Shown piece after piece: positions 17,851-27,141 of a stretch of 64,000 nt of DNA; position 1 is the stretch's first letter, and every line of letters begins with the position of its first letter. Source of the stretch: Alphaproteobacteria bacterium (lineage in GTDB: Bacteria > Pseudomonadota > Alphaproteobacteria > Rhizobiales > JAJFHC01). Below the pieces are notes generated by a model that saw nothing but the letters and a program-made list of their open reading frames with translations, did not search any database and was not told where the DNA came from. The stretch lies in the NCBI GenBank assembly GCA_021775805.1, contig JAJFHD010000016.1:1-64000 (forward strand). The letters run 5' to 3'. The position numbers and the translations under genes are program-made.

Positions 17851-19844
17851 GCGCCTGGACCGACCGCATATTGCAGGAGTTTCCTGCTGATCTTTCCCGC
17901 TTCTGGATCGCCTGCGACCCGGACGATCTTCTGCTGGATGAGCGCATCCTTCACAGCCTTCGGGAACGGGGCTTCGAGGTGCTGCCCTTCGAGGACTCAG
18001 TTGCCTTCAGAACAGAATATGAAGAGCGCTACCGGGCCGCTTGGGATCGCGGTGAGGAAGGGTCATCAAAGGCGCTCGTCTTGCAACTGCGCGGGACTGA
18101 TCTGAACACGCTGCCCTGGGACTACGTCCGTATGGGGCGCAAAATCAGCCTGAGCCTCGCGGATCTATTTCCCAAGCTGAGCTATGGCGTAATCCGGCAG
18201 ATCGACTCGGAACACCACGAAGCTTTGTTCCTGGCGCACAACAAGCATGCCACTCAGCTGCCCGGAGAAGGCGCGACCAAGGACTTCATTCTTACCCACA
18301 TCTTCCGCATCAGCCCTTACCTGCTCAACAGACCCGAGGACTTCTGGCGAGAGGTTTTGCGGCTCCATTACCGCGGAGCCGGGCTGCCGGATCTGCTCGC
18401 GAAGCATGTTGCGGCGATTTTGAAGGACACGCCCCTCGGCGACCTGCCCATAGCAGAGGTGCTCTCGTCCAAGAGCTACATGGTGCACGCCGTGCAGGGT
18501 GCATGGAGCCGCTTCTTGTCGCAGTACGGGATCCAGAGCGATCGCGCCTCGAACGAGGAAGCCACAGAGGTGGTCCCAGCGGTTTCAGTGCCGTTTGAAC
18601 ATCCCGACGTGAGGGTCATCGTTGACGCGATGTTCCTCGAAGGAGCCCTTCAGCCTGTCGGTGTGCACGGTTCACCGGCCGATTTGCCCGGGTGGGTCAA
18701 AGTTGGCCTGGTGGAGGATCCCCACGCGCTCGGCGACCTTGTCTCCGAAGGCGTGAAGAGGATCGCCGCCGATTTGCCTGCGGTCGACTCATCGCATCGA
18801 GACTGGGTGGAGATGGCGCGCCGGCTAGGAGAAGTCATCTCCCGGTTCAATAGTCTGAGCGCAGGAATTGCTGAATCGATACAGCAGCAGATCCGCGCGT
18901 TGCAGCACGACGTGGACGAGCGTTTGAAGGATTGGCTGTTCCAGCATTACGCAGACCTGCCGTCTCTTCCAGCCGCGAAGGGGCCCGTGATGGTCCATCA
19001 CGTGCCGCGGTATCTGGCATTGCGCCGGAGCGCCGGCGAGGAACGGGTTGCACTCCTTGTATTCGACGGCTTGGCAATGGATCAGTGGATCCAAATCCGA
19101 GAGCATTTGGCGGCTCGCGTACCCGGTTTTTCGGCGGATGAAGGCGGATGCTTCGCATGGCTGCCCACCATGACCTCTGTCTCGCGACAGGCTCTTTTCT
19201 CAGGCCTCAAGCCCCGTGAGTTTCCGAACTCGATCGAAACCACGTCGCAGGAACCGTCTCTATGGACCCGTTTCTGGCAGGAGAACGGCCTTCGTAAGTC
19301 AGAGATCATTTATCAAAAGGGCCTGAAGCGGACGGAGCAACTGGCTGACTTAGAGGAGGCCATTTCCAGGCCGACGACGAAGGTTGCCGGACTAGTCGTC
19401 GACATGATCGATGAAATCGTCCACGGGGCAATGCTGGGAAAGCGAGGTATCGCCGGGCAAATCAATGCGTGGTGCGAGACTGGTTTCGTCGAAAAACTGT
19501 TTCTGCTTCTCACGGAGCAAAGGTACCAGATCTACCTCACAGCTGACCACGGCAACGTCGACGCGGAAGGCATTGGCCGGCTTAGCCAAGGTGTGGTGTC
19601 TGAGTTGAGGGGCGAAAGGGTTCGGACCTATCGCAATGAAACCCTAGCAGCGTCGGTGCCACCAGAAATCGATGCTTTTCGGTTCGATAGTCCTGGACTA
19701 CCGCCAGACTTCTTGCCGCTATACGCAGGCTCGCGAGGAGCATTTGTTCCGAAAGGAGAACAAATCGTTGCACATGGCGGGGCTTCGGTCGAAGAGCTTA
19801 TCGTGCCCTTCACAAAAATTACCTTAACGAGAACGACATCATGA
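17847..19844 (+). CDS. pglZ: BREX alkaline-phosphatase-superfamily protein PglZ
   Basis: 665 residues, ATGA overlap with brxHII. The PglZ core shows VALLVFDGLAMDQW with Asp407, a metal-ligand position, then FAWLPTMTSVSRQALFSG and YLTADHGN with Asp567-His568, the second metal-binding block of the alkaline phosphatase fold. The N-terminal 330 residues are family-specific and contain no other recognisable domain. PglZ is universal in BREX and its metal site is needed for defence in characterised systems. Its place after brxHII fits the type 3 order brxF-brxC-pglX-brxHII-pglZ-brxA. Confidence 0.93.
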   Translation: MSAWTDRILQEFPADLSRFWIACDPDDLLLDERILHSLRERGFEVLPFEDSVAFRTEYEERYRAAWDRGEEGSSKALVLQLRGTDLNTLPWDYVRMGRKISLSLADLFPKLSYGVIRQIDSEHHEALFLAHNKHATQLPGEGATKDFILTHIFRISPYLLNRPEDFWREVLRLHYRGAGLPDLLAKHVAAILKDTPLGDLPIAEVLSSKSYMVHAVQGAWSRFLSQYGIQSDRASNEEATEVVPAVSVPFEHPDVRVIVDAMFLEGALQPVGVHGSPADLPGWVKVGLVEDPHALGDLVSEGVKRIAADLPAVDSSHRDWVEMARRLGEVISRFNSLSAGIAESIQQQIRALQHDVDERLKDWLFQHYADLPSLPAAKGPVMVHHVPRYLALRRSAGEERVALLVFDGLAMDQWIQIREHLAARVPGFSADEGGCFAWLPTMTSVSRQALFSGLKPREFPNSIETTSQEPSLWTRFWQENGLRKSEIIYQKGLKRTEQLADLEEAISRPTTKVAGLVVDMIDEIVHGAMLGKRGIAGQINAWCETGFVEKLFLLLTEQRYQIYLTADHGNVDAEGIGRLSQGVVSELRGERVRTYRNETLAASVPPEIDAFRFDSPGLPPDFLPLYAGSRGAFVPKGEQIVAHGGASVEELIVPFTKITLTRTTS

Positions 19845-20557
19845 ACTCGCCATCCCCACAAATCGGTTTTGATCGCTTCATCCAATTGGAATGGGCGGCA
19901 ACCGCCCTGCGCGTAAGATCGGGGGCCGCAGCTCTTGAGGATCTCTCTAAACTCTTAGACGCATCGCATTCCGGCCCAGCGGCCATAAAGAAGACCCGCA
20001 CGGTGCTCAATCGTCTTTGGTTAGAGCCCCTTCCGGATCTCATCGAATTCTCAGATCGCGGCGTTCAAATTTACCGCCATGCGCCGGATACGTCAGTTGC
20101 CGCTCTTACTTGGGGTATGGCGATCGCCACCTATCCATTCTTCAGTCGAGTCGCTGAGATCGTCGGTAGATTGACCAGTCTCCATGGTGAATGCACCTCG
20201 GCAGAAGTTCACAGGCGAATGTCGGAAATCTACGGAGAACGTGAGGGCACGCGCCGTATGACCAATATGGTTCTCCAGTCTCAATCCAATTGGGGTGCCA
20301 TCAACAGACCAAATAACGGAAAACAGATCGTTCGAAGAGCGCCGATTGACGTCCAAGGGTCTGCCCTTGTCCCTTGGCTGGTTGAAGCTTGCGTACGACA
20401 CGCCGGGCGAACTCTGCCCGTTGCCACTCTCGATTCATATCCGTTGATGTACCCTTTCAAACTAGGGGGCCCGCTTTCTTATGTTTTAGCAGGATGTGCG
20501 TCTCTTGAGATGCGTGTCGACAGCGCGAGCAATCAGATCGTCGGCATTTCTGGCTAG
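19841..20557 (+). CDS. brxA: BREX type 3 terminal protein, BrxA position
   Basis: 238 residues starting in an ATGA overlap with pglZ. I name it mainly by position: brxA (DUF1819, NusB-like) ends type 3 BREX operons. Internal features compatible with BrxA are a helical N-terminal region and a winged-helix-like stretch near residues 110-150 (HRRMSEIYGEREGTRRMTNMV, SNWGAI). No transmembrane segment is seen. A fold comparison against DUF1819 would settle the name. GC content falls relative to brxHII. The operon ends here, with IS630 debris starting about 150 bases later. Confidence 0.68.
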   Translation: MNSPSPQIGFDRFIQLEWAATALRVRSGAAALEDLSKLLDASHSGPAAIKKTRTVLNRLWLEPLPDLIEFSDRGVQIYRHAPDTSVAALTWGMAIATYPFFSRVAEIVGRLTSLHGECTSAEVHRRMSEIYGEREGTRRMTNMVLQSQSNWGAINRPNNGKQIVRRAPIDVQGSALVPWLVEACVRHAGRTLPVATLDSYPLMYPFKLGGPLSYVLAGCASLEMRVDSASNQIVGISG

Positions 20558-20704
20558 CAGATTGCTGAATAAATTATCATGATCGTTTTCTCGTCGCTCA
20601 TATAGCAGTCGAGTTATGCCAAATCTCGGAGAGTCTGACTCACGCGGGGGATTCTCAAATCAGCTTTGATCTGATTCAACATGGCAAACACGAGGAGGTT
20701 TGCC

Positions 20705-21327
20705 ATGGCAGCACCAATTCCGCTTCGCAAAGATTTCACTTCAGCACAATTGCGAACTCTGGCCCGGGAGACGCGCAATGCTAACCAGGGCCGAAGGCTT
20801 CTGGCGCTGGCAGAAGTTTATGATGGCCGTCGCCGAAGCGATGCTGCGCGCGTTGGCGGGGCAACGCTTCAGATCGTTCGCGACTGGGTGCTGCGTTTCA
20901 ATGCTCATGGACCGGACGGGCTCATTGACCGCAAGGCGCCGGGCAACGAGGCGAAGCTCAACGATGCCCAGCGCCAGGAACTGGCGCGCATTGTCGACAG
21001 CGGCCCGATCCCGGCGGTGCATGGTGTGGTCCGCTGGCGCCTGATTAATCTGGCCCAGTGGATCCGACCCGCTCGGCCTACATCTTCGGTGCGATATGTC
21101 CGCGGGAGGGCAAGGGCGCAGGCTTGGTCCTGCCACGCTGCAACACCTACGCCATGAGCCTGCATCTTGCCGAGATATCTCTCGCCGTTGCAGCCGATGC
21201 CTATGCCGTTGTCATTATGGATAAGGCCGGATGGCACACCGCCAAAAAGCTCGACATCCCCGCCAACATCACCATCGTCAACCTGCCGCCACGCTCAAGT
21301 CCCAAAAGCCTTACGAGTTCGCCGTAA
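20705..21327 (+). pseudogene. IS630-family transposase, internally deleted and frameshifted
   Basis: The 5' part from ATG 20705 encodes a helix-turn-helix N-terminus (RKDFTSAQLRTLARETRNANQGRRLLALAEVYDG, VRDWVLRFNAHGPDGLIDRKAPG) up to LAQWI near 21063. It then continues in another frame with the DDE-domain text SAYIFGAICPREGKGAGLVLP, AYAVVIMDKAGWHT and ITIVNLPP. About a third of the protein, between the helix-turn-helix and the DDE core, is missing, and the junction shifts frame. The 3' end is replaced by an IS5-type fragment. Non-functional. Confidence 0.88.
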
Positions 21328-21578
21328 ATGTCTCGATTGCCACAACCTTGAACCGTTGCAAGGGCGGTCAGTTCGCCATCCATGCCAAGGCGCTGCCGGG
21401 CAGGCCTTATGACGGCCACACCCTTGACGCGGTGATCCCTCGGATCGAACAGCTCACAGGGGCAACCCTCAAACGGATCCTGACAGACGCCACCGCAAAA
21501 CGGCAAACTGTCAGATCTAGTCGCAACCACTACAGTTTAGGAGCTGCCTGCCGACGGATTGCGTCAAGAGGGTTTTGA
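21297..21578 (+). pseudogene. IS5-family transposase fragment
   Basis: The frame reads SQKPYEFAVNVSIATT, KGGQFAIHAKALPGRPYDGHTL and AVIPRIEQLTGATLKRILTDA. This is the central DDE region of an IS5-group transposase of a different subgroup from the intact copy at 28647. Both ends are missing, and it is joined directly to the IS630 remnant, in which the expected SPELNP segment is lost. The resemblance ends near 21490; the rest of the open frame is unrelated. Confidence 0.8.
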
Positions 21579-21935
21579 TGCTTTCTTTACGTGCTCGACC
21601 CTCACGGCGTTACCTGCTTCGTCCCGCACAATCCGGTCCACTTGGATGCCAGCCATTTTCGCATACTGCTTGGCTTTTATCTCAGCGGCTCGTGCGCTCT
21701 TTTGTTTTGCGGAAAGGGGACGGCTCTTCACGCCTTCGACTACCTTGCGCTTTCCTGGCTTAGCCTTAACTGGCTTCGTTCGAACCTTCTGCGCTTCCGG
21801 GGGTAGAACCTTTATGATGACCTCGTCTTTGCCCTCAACGGCGCTTCGTCGTGGCCACACCGACATCGACCATCCTGAACCATCGTTGCCTCTGCCTGCC
21901 ATCCTCAAGCCTCCCATAGCGCCCGACCTATTCAA
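21564..21935 (-). CDS. small basic hypothetical protein
   Basis: Up to 123 residues; in-frame ATGs at 21917 and 21902 are alternative starts. The middle is very rich in Lys and Arg with repeated V/A-K-P elements (KVRTKPVKAKPGKRKVVEGVK), then an alanine/lysine helix (SAKQKSARAAEIKAKQYAKMAG) and a C-terminal IVRDEAGNAVRVEHVKKA. The composition suggests nucleic-acid binding or a disordered linker. I do not recognise a family. It lies within insertion-sequence debris, so it may not be a real gene. Confidence 0.35.
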   Translation of the reverse strand: MNRSGAMGGLRMAGRGNDGSGWSMSVWPRRSAVEGKDEVIIKVLPPEAQKVRTKPVKAKPGKRKVVEGVKSRPLSAKQKSARAAEIKAKQYAKMAGIQVDRIVRDEAGNAVRVEHVKKASKPS

Positions 21936-22181
21936 TTTTATATCCCGGAAAGCGGTCTATCGCTGGTGCCCGTCCGGTGAAGGCGCTCTGGCGGCATAGC
22001 CGAGAGGCCAGTTACGCTGCGGATGCAACGTAACACCAAGGGAGCAGTTCGTCGATACGGGTGATGTGAGCGGCGGAGCAATACTCGACCACGGTAGCGG
22101 CGGCTTTGTGCTGTCGCGAGCGGAGTAAAAGGCGTCCACTTTTGCCCTTTCATTTGATGGGAGGGCTAGTGGATATTCACC

Positions 22182-22347
22182 GTGGATTTGTATTTGAAGG
22201 TTCGTCATGCTGACTTTGAGGATGGTTTGAGCGGTCGTCAGATTGCTCGGAATTTCGGGATCATCCAGGACAGTGTTTAGAAGATGTTGGCGTTTTCGGA
22301 GCCGCCTGGTATCGACGGACAGGCGCTATGTCCAATCACATTTTGAT
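22182..22347 (+). pseudogene. IS21-family IstA, N-terminal remnant with internal stop
   Basis: From GTG 22182 the frame reads VDLYLKVRHADFEDGLSGRQIARNFGI, then an in-frame TAG at 22278, then KMLAFSEPPG. This matches the first 40 residues of IS21 transposase IstA (helix-turn-helix, RxIARxxGI...V.KMLxxSxPPG). The sequence then leaves the family. Dead fragment. Confidence 0.7.
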
Positions 22348-22752
22348 GGTCGGCGAGGCATTTCTCCCAGCAGCCCGGATAGAGCTGCCTGATCACATCG
22401 ATGGGCACTAAGATGTCTATGAACTCCTGGTAAAGCGCCATTGTGGCTCCTCGCTAGAACGATACCGATATACGGCCAGTACATGGCAGCGCAGAGGGAT
22501 GTTCAAGCGTACGTCGCGCACGATTATTCACATCGAAATTGCTTATGGATGGCTGACCCACCAGATGGGTATCCCAAACATATCCGACAAAATCACGCTG
22601 TTGGTCGTTGGCTTCCCAATTTGTTTCAAAGGCACAATGTATTGAAAAATTTCTGTCATCGTTGCACCTCCCATTTTTACGAATTCAAGATCAACAGTGG
22701 ATGCAAGTACGGCTCGTACGGGGCCGACTGAGTTCCATTTTCATCGGATAAC
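22348..22752. other. gene-free debris region
   Basis: About 400 bases of lower-GC sequence between the IstA remnant and the convergent end of the seven-gene operon. No family-like frame or RNA gene was recognised. Confidence 0.45.
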
Positions 22753-23412
22753 TCAGTTGTTCTGCACTACACTTCCAACATTCACCTGTTCGACGCGGCC
22801 TACGGATACTTGCGAAGAAGGCTTGGTGGGCGTCGCCCGCAACTCCCGTAGTGAACGGACCATCATTCGATGGGCGCGGTCTATAAGGGGCATCATTCTG
22901 TCTTCCAATCGGCGGATATCGTTCTCCAGCCTTTCGGCCGCGTATTGACCATGAATGCTCGTAAGGGACTCCTGGCCAAACAGTTGGCGTTCGACCGCCA
23001 AAGCGAGATTGCCCACCCAACCCTGAACCCGCAGAAGGTTGTAATATGCAAGAACGGCCGTATCGGCCATCATCCGGTCTGCCGCAGTTGGTCGTTCAAT
23101 GTCTGCCAACAAATCTGTTCGCAACAGGCTCAAAGTAGCCATGAGTTCAGGCTCAATGAACCGCTCAGCGCCAAGCCGTTCAATGATAAATCGACCGCTA
23201 TCATTGTTGGTTCGGGCTTTGCACAGCACTTCGTCCCAGTCCTCCTGGGTCTTGACGCCCCGGCGGCCCTTCACCGCGGACAGCAGTGATCTCGCCTGGT
23301 CCTTCAATTCCATAAACTGGACGTTTAGTTCCGTCTGAACCTGTTTCTCGAATTCCTTGCCTTCGACATCTTCCGGCTCCCTATCGATCGGATCCTGCAT
23401 ATCATTATTCAT
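22753..23412 (-). CDS. hypothetical protein, last gene of the seven-gene operon
   Basis: 219 residues. Very acidic N-terminus (DREPEDVEGKEFEKQ), then an all-helical body with conserved-looking blocks FIIERLGAERFIEPELMATLSLLRTDLL and AADRMMADTAVLAYYNLLRVQGWVGNLALAVE, ending in RVEQVNVGSVVQNN. No membrane segment or known domain. Its start overlaps the end of the DUF6788 gene by eight bases, so it is translationally coupled to the operon. Function unknown. Confidence 0.75.
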   Translation of the reverse strand: MNNDMQDPIDREPEDVEGKEFEKQVQTELNVQFMELKDQARSLLSAVKGRRGVKTQEDWDEVLCKARTNNDSGRFIIERLGAERFIEPELMATLSLLRTDLLADIERPTAADRMMADTAVLAYYNLLRVQGWVGNLALAVERQLFGQESLTSIHGQYAAERLENDIRRLEDRMMPLIDRAHRMMVRSLRELRATPTKPSSQVSVGRVEQVNVGSVVQNN

Positions 23413-23707
23413 AAGCCAACTCCTTTAGTTTGCGTGCCATTAGAGACAGCTCGGGACTAATTTCCCGATGGCATTCGATTGCGAGTTGCACTTCAATCAG
23501 CATGTTCATGGGCACGTGTGCTTTTCGCTGGCGGCCGTCTTCACGCCACCGCCGTACGGCATAGGGACCATGCGGATGACCGTTTCTGCAGCGGCAGTTT
23601 TGCTTCCCACAACGCTTGAATTCGATATGCAAAGTACCGGGTAGAGGCATCTTGGGTAACGGATCTGTTGAATTTGTTGTTTTGGGTGATGAGGGACTTG
23701 TCGTCAT
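23405..23707 (-). CDS. DUF6788 zinc-binding-like small protein
   Basis: 100 residues from ATG 23707, chosen because it gives an ATGA overlap with the upstream gene; a longer frame to 23824 would run deep into that gene. The core GTLHIEFKRCGKQNCRCRNGHPHGPYAVRRW...RQRKAHVP is the DUF6788 signature (RCGxxxCxC...HGPY...WR), with a CGKQNCRC cluster that may bind zinc. Proteins of this family are common on mobile elements; the function is not known. Confidence 0.75.
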   Translation of the reverse strand: MTTSPSSPKTTNSTDPLPKMPLPGTLHIEFKRCGKQNCRCRNGHPHGPYAVRRWREDGRQRKAHVPMNMLIEVQLAIECHREISPELSLMARKLKELAYE

Positions 23708-24360
23708 GTTGACCTGCTGCCGGTCGTTGAAAGCCATTGAGGCAACCCGGCTGAACTCAATGCCCGAATTGCCGCTCTTCGTCTTGAATTGTGCCAAGCC
23801 CGCCAACACTCCGAATGAAGCCAAGCTCGGGCGTCGTCTTTGGTGCTGAATGGGATGATACGTGCGCCGGACCGTTCAGCCTGTCCACAGTGCAGACATG
23901 TACCGGTATCGGAGGGCTCAGGATTGCGGTTGATCCACTCGACGACACAGGATTCGAAGGCGGATGACTCAGCCTCCTGTCGGGAAATGCCAGCTTCATA
24001 TTCGGCTATGCCAGCACGCTCGTCATAGAAGACTTGCCAGTCTCCCGGCAACCAGTCGTCAGAATGATTTCGAGCTCTGTCGTAATTAGGGGTAACTGGG
24101 GTAACCGGGGTAACTTGATCTGTAACTGTCTGATTTTGTTCAATATAGTGGTTACCCTTGGGGGTATTTTCGGTTACCCCTAGAGTGGTGCAGGGGTAAC
24201 CAGAATTACCTTCAGGGGTAACCGGCTTATCTTTGTTTTTCAATGGCTTGGAAACTCTGGTTACCCGGTTACCCCGGTTACGCCTACTTTGTACAAGGTC
24301 TGAATTCCGAATTCGGCGAAGTTCCGCAAAGGGGTGGATTTTAGTCATGAGCATCACCAC
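23704..24360 (-). CDS. hypothetical protein with C-terminal zinc-finger-like motif
   Basis: 218 residues (possible starts at 24360 and 24348). The N-terminal half is Pro/Thr-rich and low complexity (repeated TPVTP steps), so probably disordered. The C-terminal half contains CLHCGQ...H-x3-C (CxxC...HSEC), a likely single zinc site. In the DNA the low-complexity part shows a run of GGGGTAACC/GGTTACC repeats around 24080-24270. It overlaps the DUF927 gene by 20 bases and ends in an ATGA overlap with the DUF6788 gene. Function unknown; possibly an accessory to the upstream primase/ATPase. Confidence 0.7.
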   Translation of the reverse strand: MVMLMTKIHPFAELRRIRNSDLVQSRRNRGNRVTRVSKPLKNKDKPVTPEGNSGYPCTTLGVTENTPKGNHYIEQNQTVTDQVTPVTPVTPNYDRARNHSDDWLPGDWQVFYDERAGIAEYEAGISRQEAESSAFESCVVEWINRNPEPSDTGTCLHCGQAERSGARIIPFSTKDDARAWLHSECWRAWHNSRRRAAIRALSSAGLPQWLSTTGSRST

Positions 24361-26197
24361 CGACTATGTTTCCTGATACGTGATAAAGTTTGATCGTCCT
24401 GCCGTGTGCCGGCGGTTTATGGGTTGTCTGGGACTTGCCATCGTCTTTGGTAATTAGATATCCCTTATCTTTTAGCGCACGGATTACCATGCCGGGGTCC
24501 AAGCCTTTACAAACATCGGTTTTGAATGCCTCGGACATGAAATAGTAGTCCTCAGCACTAGTATCGGACGATGATGGTTCCTTGTTTTGCTTGCGGTAAC
24601 CGACGCGATCTCGAATAGGGAAGCCAGAACCGGTCCACAATTCAAACCGGGATAAACCGTAATTCTCAATGAATAGCCGGACCTGAGATATTGCCTGACG
24701 AACTTCGGTGGCTTCTGAGCCGCCCCTTGCAAGTAACCAATCCTCGAAACATCTTTTCACGGCTTGGCTGGCGTCACCAGGGCGCCAGGGGAGGATGCCT
24801 AATTCGGTTGCCAGCTCTCCGGCAGCAGCCACAATCGCGAACCGAGATAGAACCCTTGTTACCTGACCGTCTGCGCTAGGTGGTGTGGCTTCTGCCATGA
24901 ACTTGCTTTGATAGATTTTGACGGACTGGATTACCAGTTCCCGGTACCGCACGATCTCAATCAGAAATTCTTGACCAGCTATGCCATGGAACTGCGTTGA
25001 AGCCTTTTTCAAAGCCCGTGCGAACTCGTCCCCATCCTTGTGTTCGTGAATGTCCTCGAACAAGCGGTAATCACCTCCGGTATCTGCTGGAATATCAACA
25101 ACACGGACTTCCTGACCAGCCTTGACTTTGCGTCCATGGCCGTCTTCAGCAATTTTGTCAGGAATGCCGATTTCACCGGTTGAGAGGAACAGAACTCGCC
25201 AGTTTGCGACGTCGCGAGCTTTGCCGCTCCTGTTGGCCCGCAACTTCCCGGCACCGTTGGCCAGCATGTAGGCTGTCTCGCCGGCAACTTTGCCGCCAAC
25301 CTGTCCCAGTTCATCCAGACATAGCAACGTGTCGTTGTGTTTGAGTGCCACGGCTTCAAGCGCATTGTCTGTTGCTCGCCATTGGCGAATGAAGCCCCCG
25401 TTATCACCACCGCCCCATACAGAGCCGGCAACAACAAGGGCTGTTGATTTCCCTATCGAGGAACTGCCCCGAAGATGAAACCCGCCGCCTTCTTCGCCGA
25501 CGAGCCCTAAGAGTGGACCGGCAAAAGCACAAGACAATGCGAACGCCAACCGCGAATTGCCCGTCGCTGGCGCAGCAATTTGCTCTTTCCATTCATCAAG
25601 TGAGCCGGACGTCCTGTAGGCATGTTCAAGCGAACCTGTTGTTTGATAAATGACACGTTCCTCTTCCGTGTCTCCAAAGGTGACATCGGGCAATACAAAC
25701 TTGCCATCATACCAGCCAATTCGGTCCACGCACCGGTAACGGGCCTTTGGACTTGCCATCGCTATGTAATCATTCAGCTTGTTGCGCGCGGTGCTGGTGC
25801 TGGCGATTAGAAGCCCAAACGAAAGAAGCCGCTTCCTGATTTCCTCACCCGTACTGGAAAGCATTTCCATGGGCATGGGCCATTCGTGACGTATTCCGGC
25901 CCCGTCCGTTACTACCAGAAGACGACCCCAGTTTTCCGATACCCTGTCATGAGTGTCAGCAACGATCTCAAGTTGTCCGCAAACCCACTTCCATTCGACA
26001 GCTTTTTTGCCGTCGTCATCTTCCTTTTCTACGCGATAGTGAACACCCTTGTTAGTTAGTTTGAATGGCCAGTCAGGTCTGTTGTCGAGCATCACCGGTA
26101 CGACATTGTTGCCTTCAGGCGCTTTGTATTCGCCGATAACATTGCCTTCAAGTGCCTCATGTTCGAAGCTATCGGCAATTGGAAATTGCTCCGTCAT
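24341..26197 (-). CDS. DUF927 ATPase/helicase-like replication protein
   Basis: 618 residues. N-terminal acidic segment, then the DUF927 domain, with Walker A GSSSIGKST and Walker B LLCLDELGQ, followed by ANGAGKLRANRSGKAR and FLSTGEIG. DUF927 proteins are helicase-like P-loop ATPases usually paired with a Toprim primase in integrated elements and phages; together they probably start replication of this island. It overlaps the Toprim gene by four bases. The C-terminal 130 residues include a possible winged helix (VIRALKDKGYL). No catalytic damage is seen. Confidence 0.88.
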   Translation of the reverse strand: MTEQFPIADSFEHEALEGNVIGEYKAPEGNNVVPVMLDNRPDWPFKLTNKGVHYRVEKEDDDGKKAVEWKWVCGQLEIVADTHDRVSENWGRLLVVTDGAGIRHEWPMPMEMLSSTGEEIRKRLLSFGLLIASTSTARNKLNDYIAMASPKARYRCVDRIGWYDGKFVLPDVTFGDTEEERVIYQTTGSLEHAYRTSGSLDEWKEQIAAPATGNSRLAFALSCAFAGPLLGLVGEEGGGFHLRGSSSIGKSTALVVAGSVWGGGDNGGFIRQWRATDNALEAVALKHNDTLLCLDELGQVGGKVAGETAYMLANGAGKLRANRSGKARDVANWRVLFLSTGEIGIPDKIAEDGHGRKVKAGQEVRVVDIPADTGGDYRLFEDIHEHKDGDEFARALKKASTQFHGIAGQEFLIEIVRYRELVIQSVKIYQSKFMAEATPPSADGQVTRVLSRFAIVAAAGELATELGILPWRPGDASQAVKRCFEDWLLARGGSEATEVRQAISQVRLFIENYGLSRFELWTGSGFPIRDRVGYRKQNKEPSSSDTSAEDYYFMSEAFKTDVCKGLDPGMVIRALKDKGYLITKDDGKSQTTHKPPAHGRTIKLYHVSGNIVGGDAHD

Positions 26198-27141
26198 GTG
26201 GCCTCTCGTGATTTTTGGATAAAGTCATTCCAGTCCTTACCGATTTCATGCGGCGCGAGAACTTGGACATCATGGCCTTCGCTGCAAAAACGGTTGGCGG
26301 CTTTGTGGGCTGCATTGCGTCCCGGATCATCGTTGTCCGCACCGATGATAATTTTGCCGCTATGCCTGTCTGTAATCTGCATGAGGCTCAGGGTACTTTC
26401 GATACCTTCCCCGATTATCAGGCCTTCATGCAGTTCTGGAATTTGCAGATTGACAAGTCCGGACGTGCTCAAAGCTGCACAGGCGTAGTCAGCAAGCCAT
26501 ACACCGCCTCTTTTGATCCGCCCTCGCATTATCCTGTTGGGATTCAAATCGGCCTTGGTGCCGTCTTCGTTGAGGAATGTGTTATGTACTCCGCAAAGAC
26601 CTGTCTCGCCATTGATCGACACTCGGGCAACCATGGCCCGGTGCAAACCGATCTTGTATGGGTGCGGACACGCCGGATGATAGCGAATGCTGTCAGGGAT
26701 AGGTCCGGCGATGCCGCGGTTGCTAAGATTACCTTCGACCGGGTGGAAGGTGATGGTCGATGGCATTTGAAGATGGAGTCCACGCGATTTCAGATAGATC
26801 TCGACGGGTGTTCCGGCGGCGGGAGAGGCGGTTTGCCAAATGCGAAGTGCAGCTTTCTTTTTCTTCGAATTGTCTTTCGTAATGACAGCCGGAATTCTTT
26901 CATTTTTGGATGGACGCTGGCCATGATTCCTGCCAAGGGAGGCCCATTGCCCGAGGGACATGAGCGCTCCTATCACCTGGGTCTGGCTGCATCCAGCATG
27001 ACAGTAAATTAGAACTTTTCCGTCATTGTTAGTTGTGATGGAAAGACTCGGTCTACGATCATCGTGGGATGGGCAACAGGCCATCCATCCGTTCCCTGTT
27101 CTGTAACCGCCGAGTGCCTTGGCGATTGATTCAGCGTTCAT
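26194..27141 (-). CDS. Toprim-domain primase-like protein
   Basis: 315 residues. The N-terminus has a CHC2-like zinc motif (CCPSHDDRRPSLSI ... YCHAGCS), a middle domain with GTPVEIYLKSRGL, and a C-terminal Toprim domain: acidic GEGIESTLS, then GADNDDPGRNAAHKAA, ending in GKDWNDFIQ. This is the layout of small plasmid/phage DNA primases that make primers alongside a helicase, here the adjacent DUF927 protein. It overlaps that gene by four bases and the upstream 37-aa frame by eleven. Confidence 0.88.
   Translation of the reverse strand: MNAESIAKALGGYRTGNGWMACCPSHDDRRPSLSITTNNDGKVLIYCHAGCSQTQVIGALMSLGQWASLGRNHGQRPSKNERIPAVITKDNSKKKKAALRIWQTASPAAGTPVEIYLKSRGLHLQMPSTITFHPVEGNLSNRGIAGPIPDSIRYHPACPHPYKIGLHRAMVARVSINGETGLCGVHNTFLNEDGTKADLNPNRIMRGRIKRGGVWLADYACAALSTSGLVNLQIPELHEGLIIGEGIESTLSLMQITDRHSGKIIIGADNDDPGRNAAHKAANRFCSEGHDVQVLAPHEIGKDWNDFIQKSREAT

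Noticed and set aside
24080..24270. Possible CRISPR-like array from repeated GGTTACC units
   Set aside because: Units are too short and irregular, there are no unique spacers of constant size, no cas genes, and they lie within an open frame.
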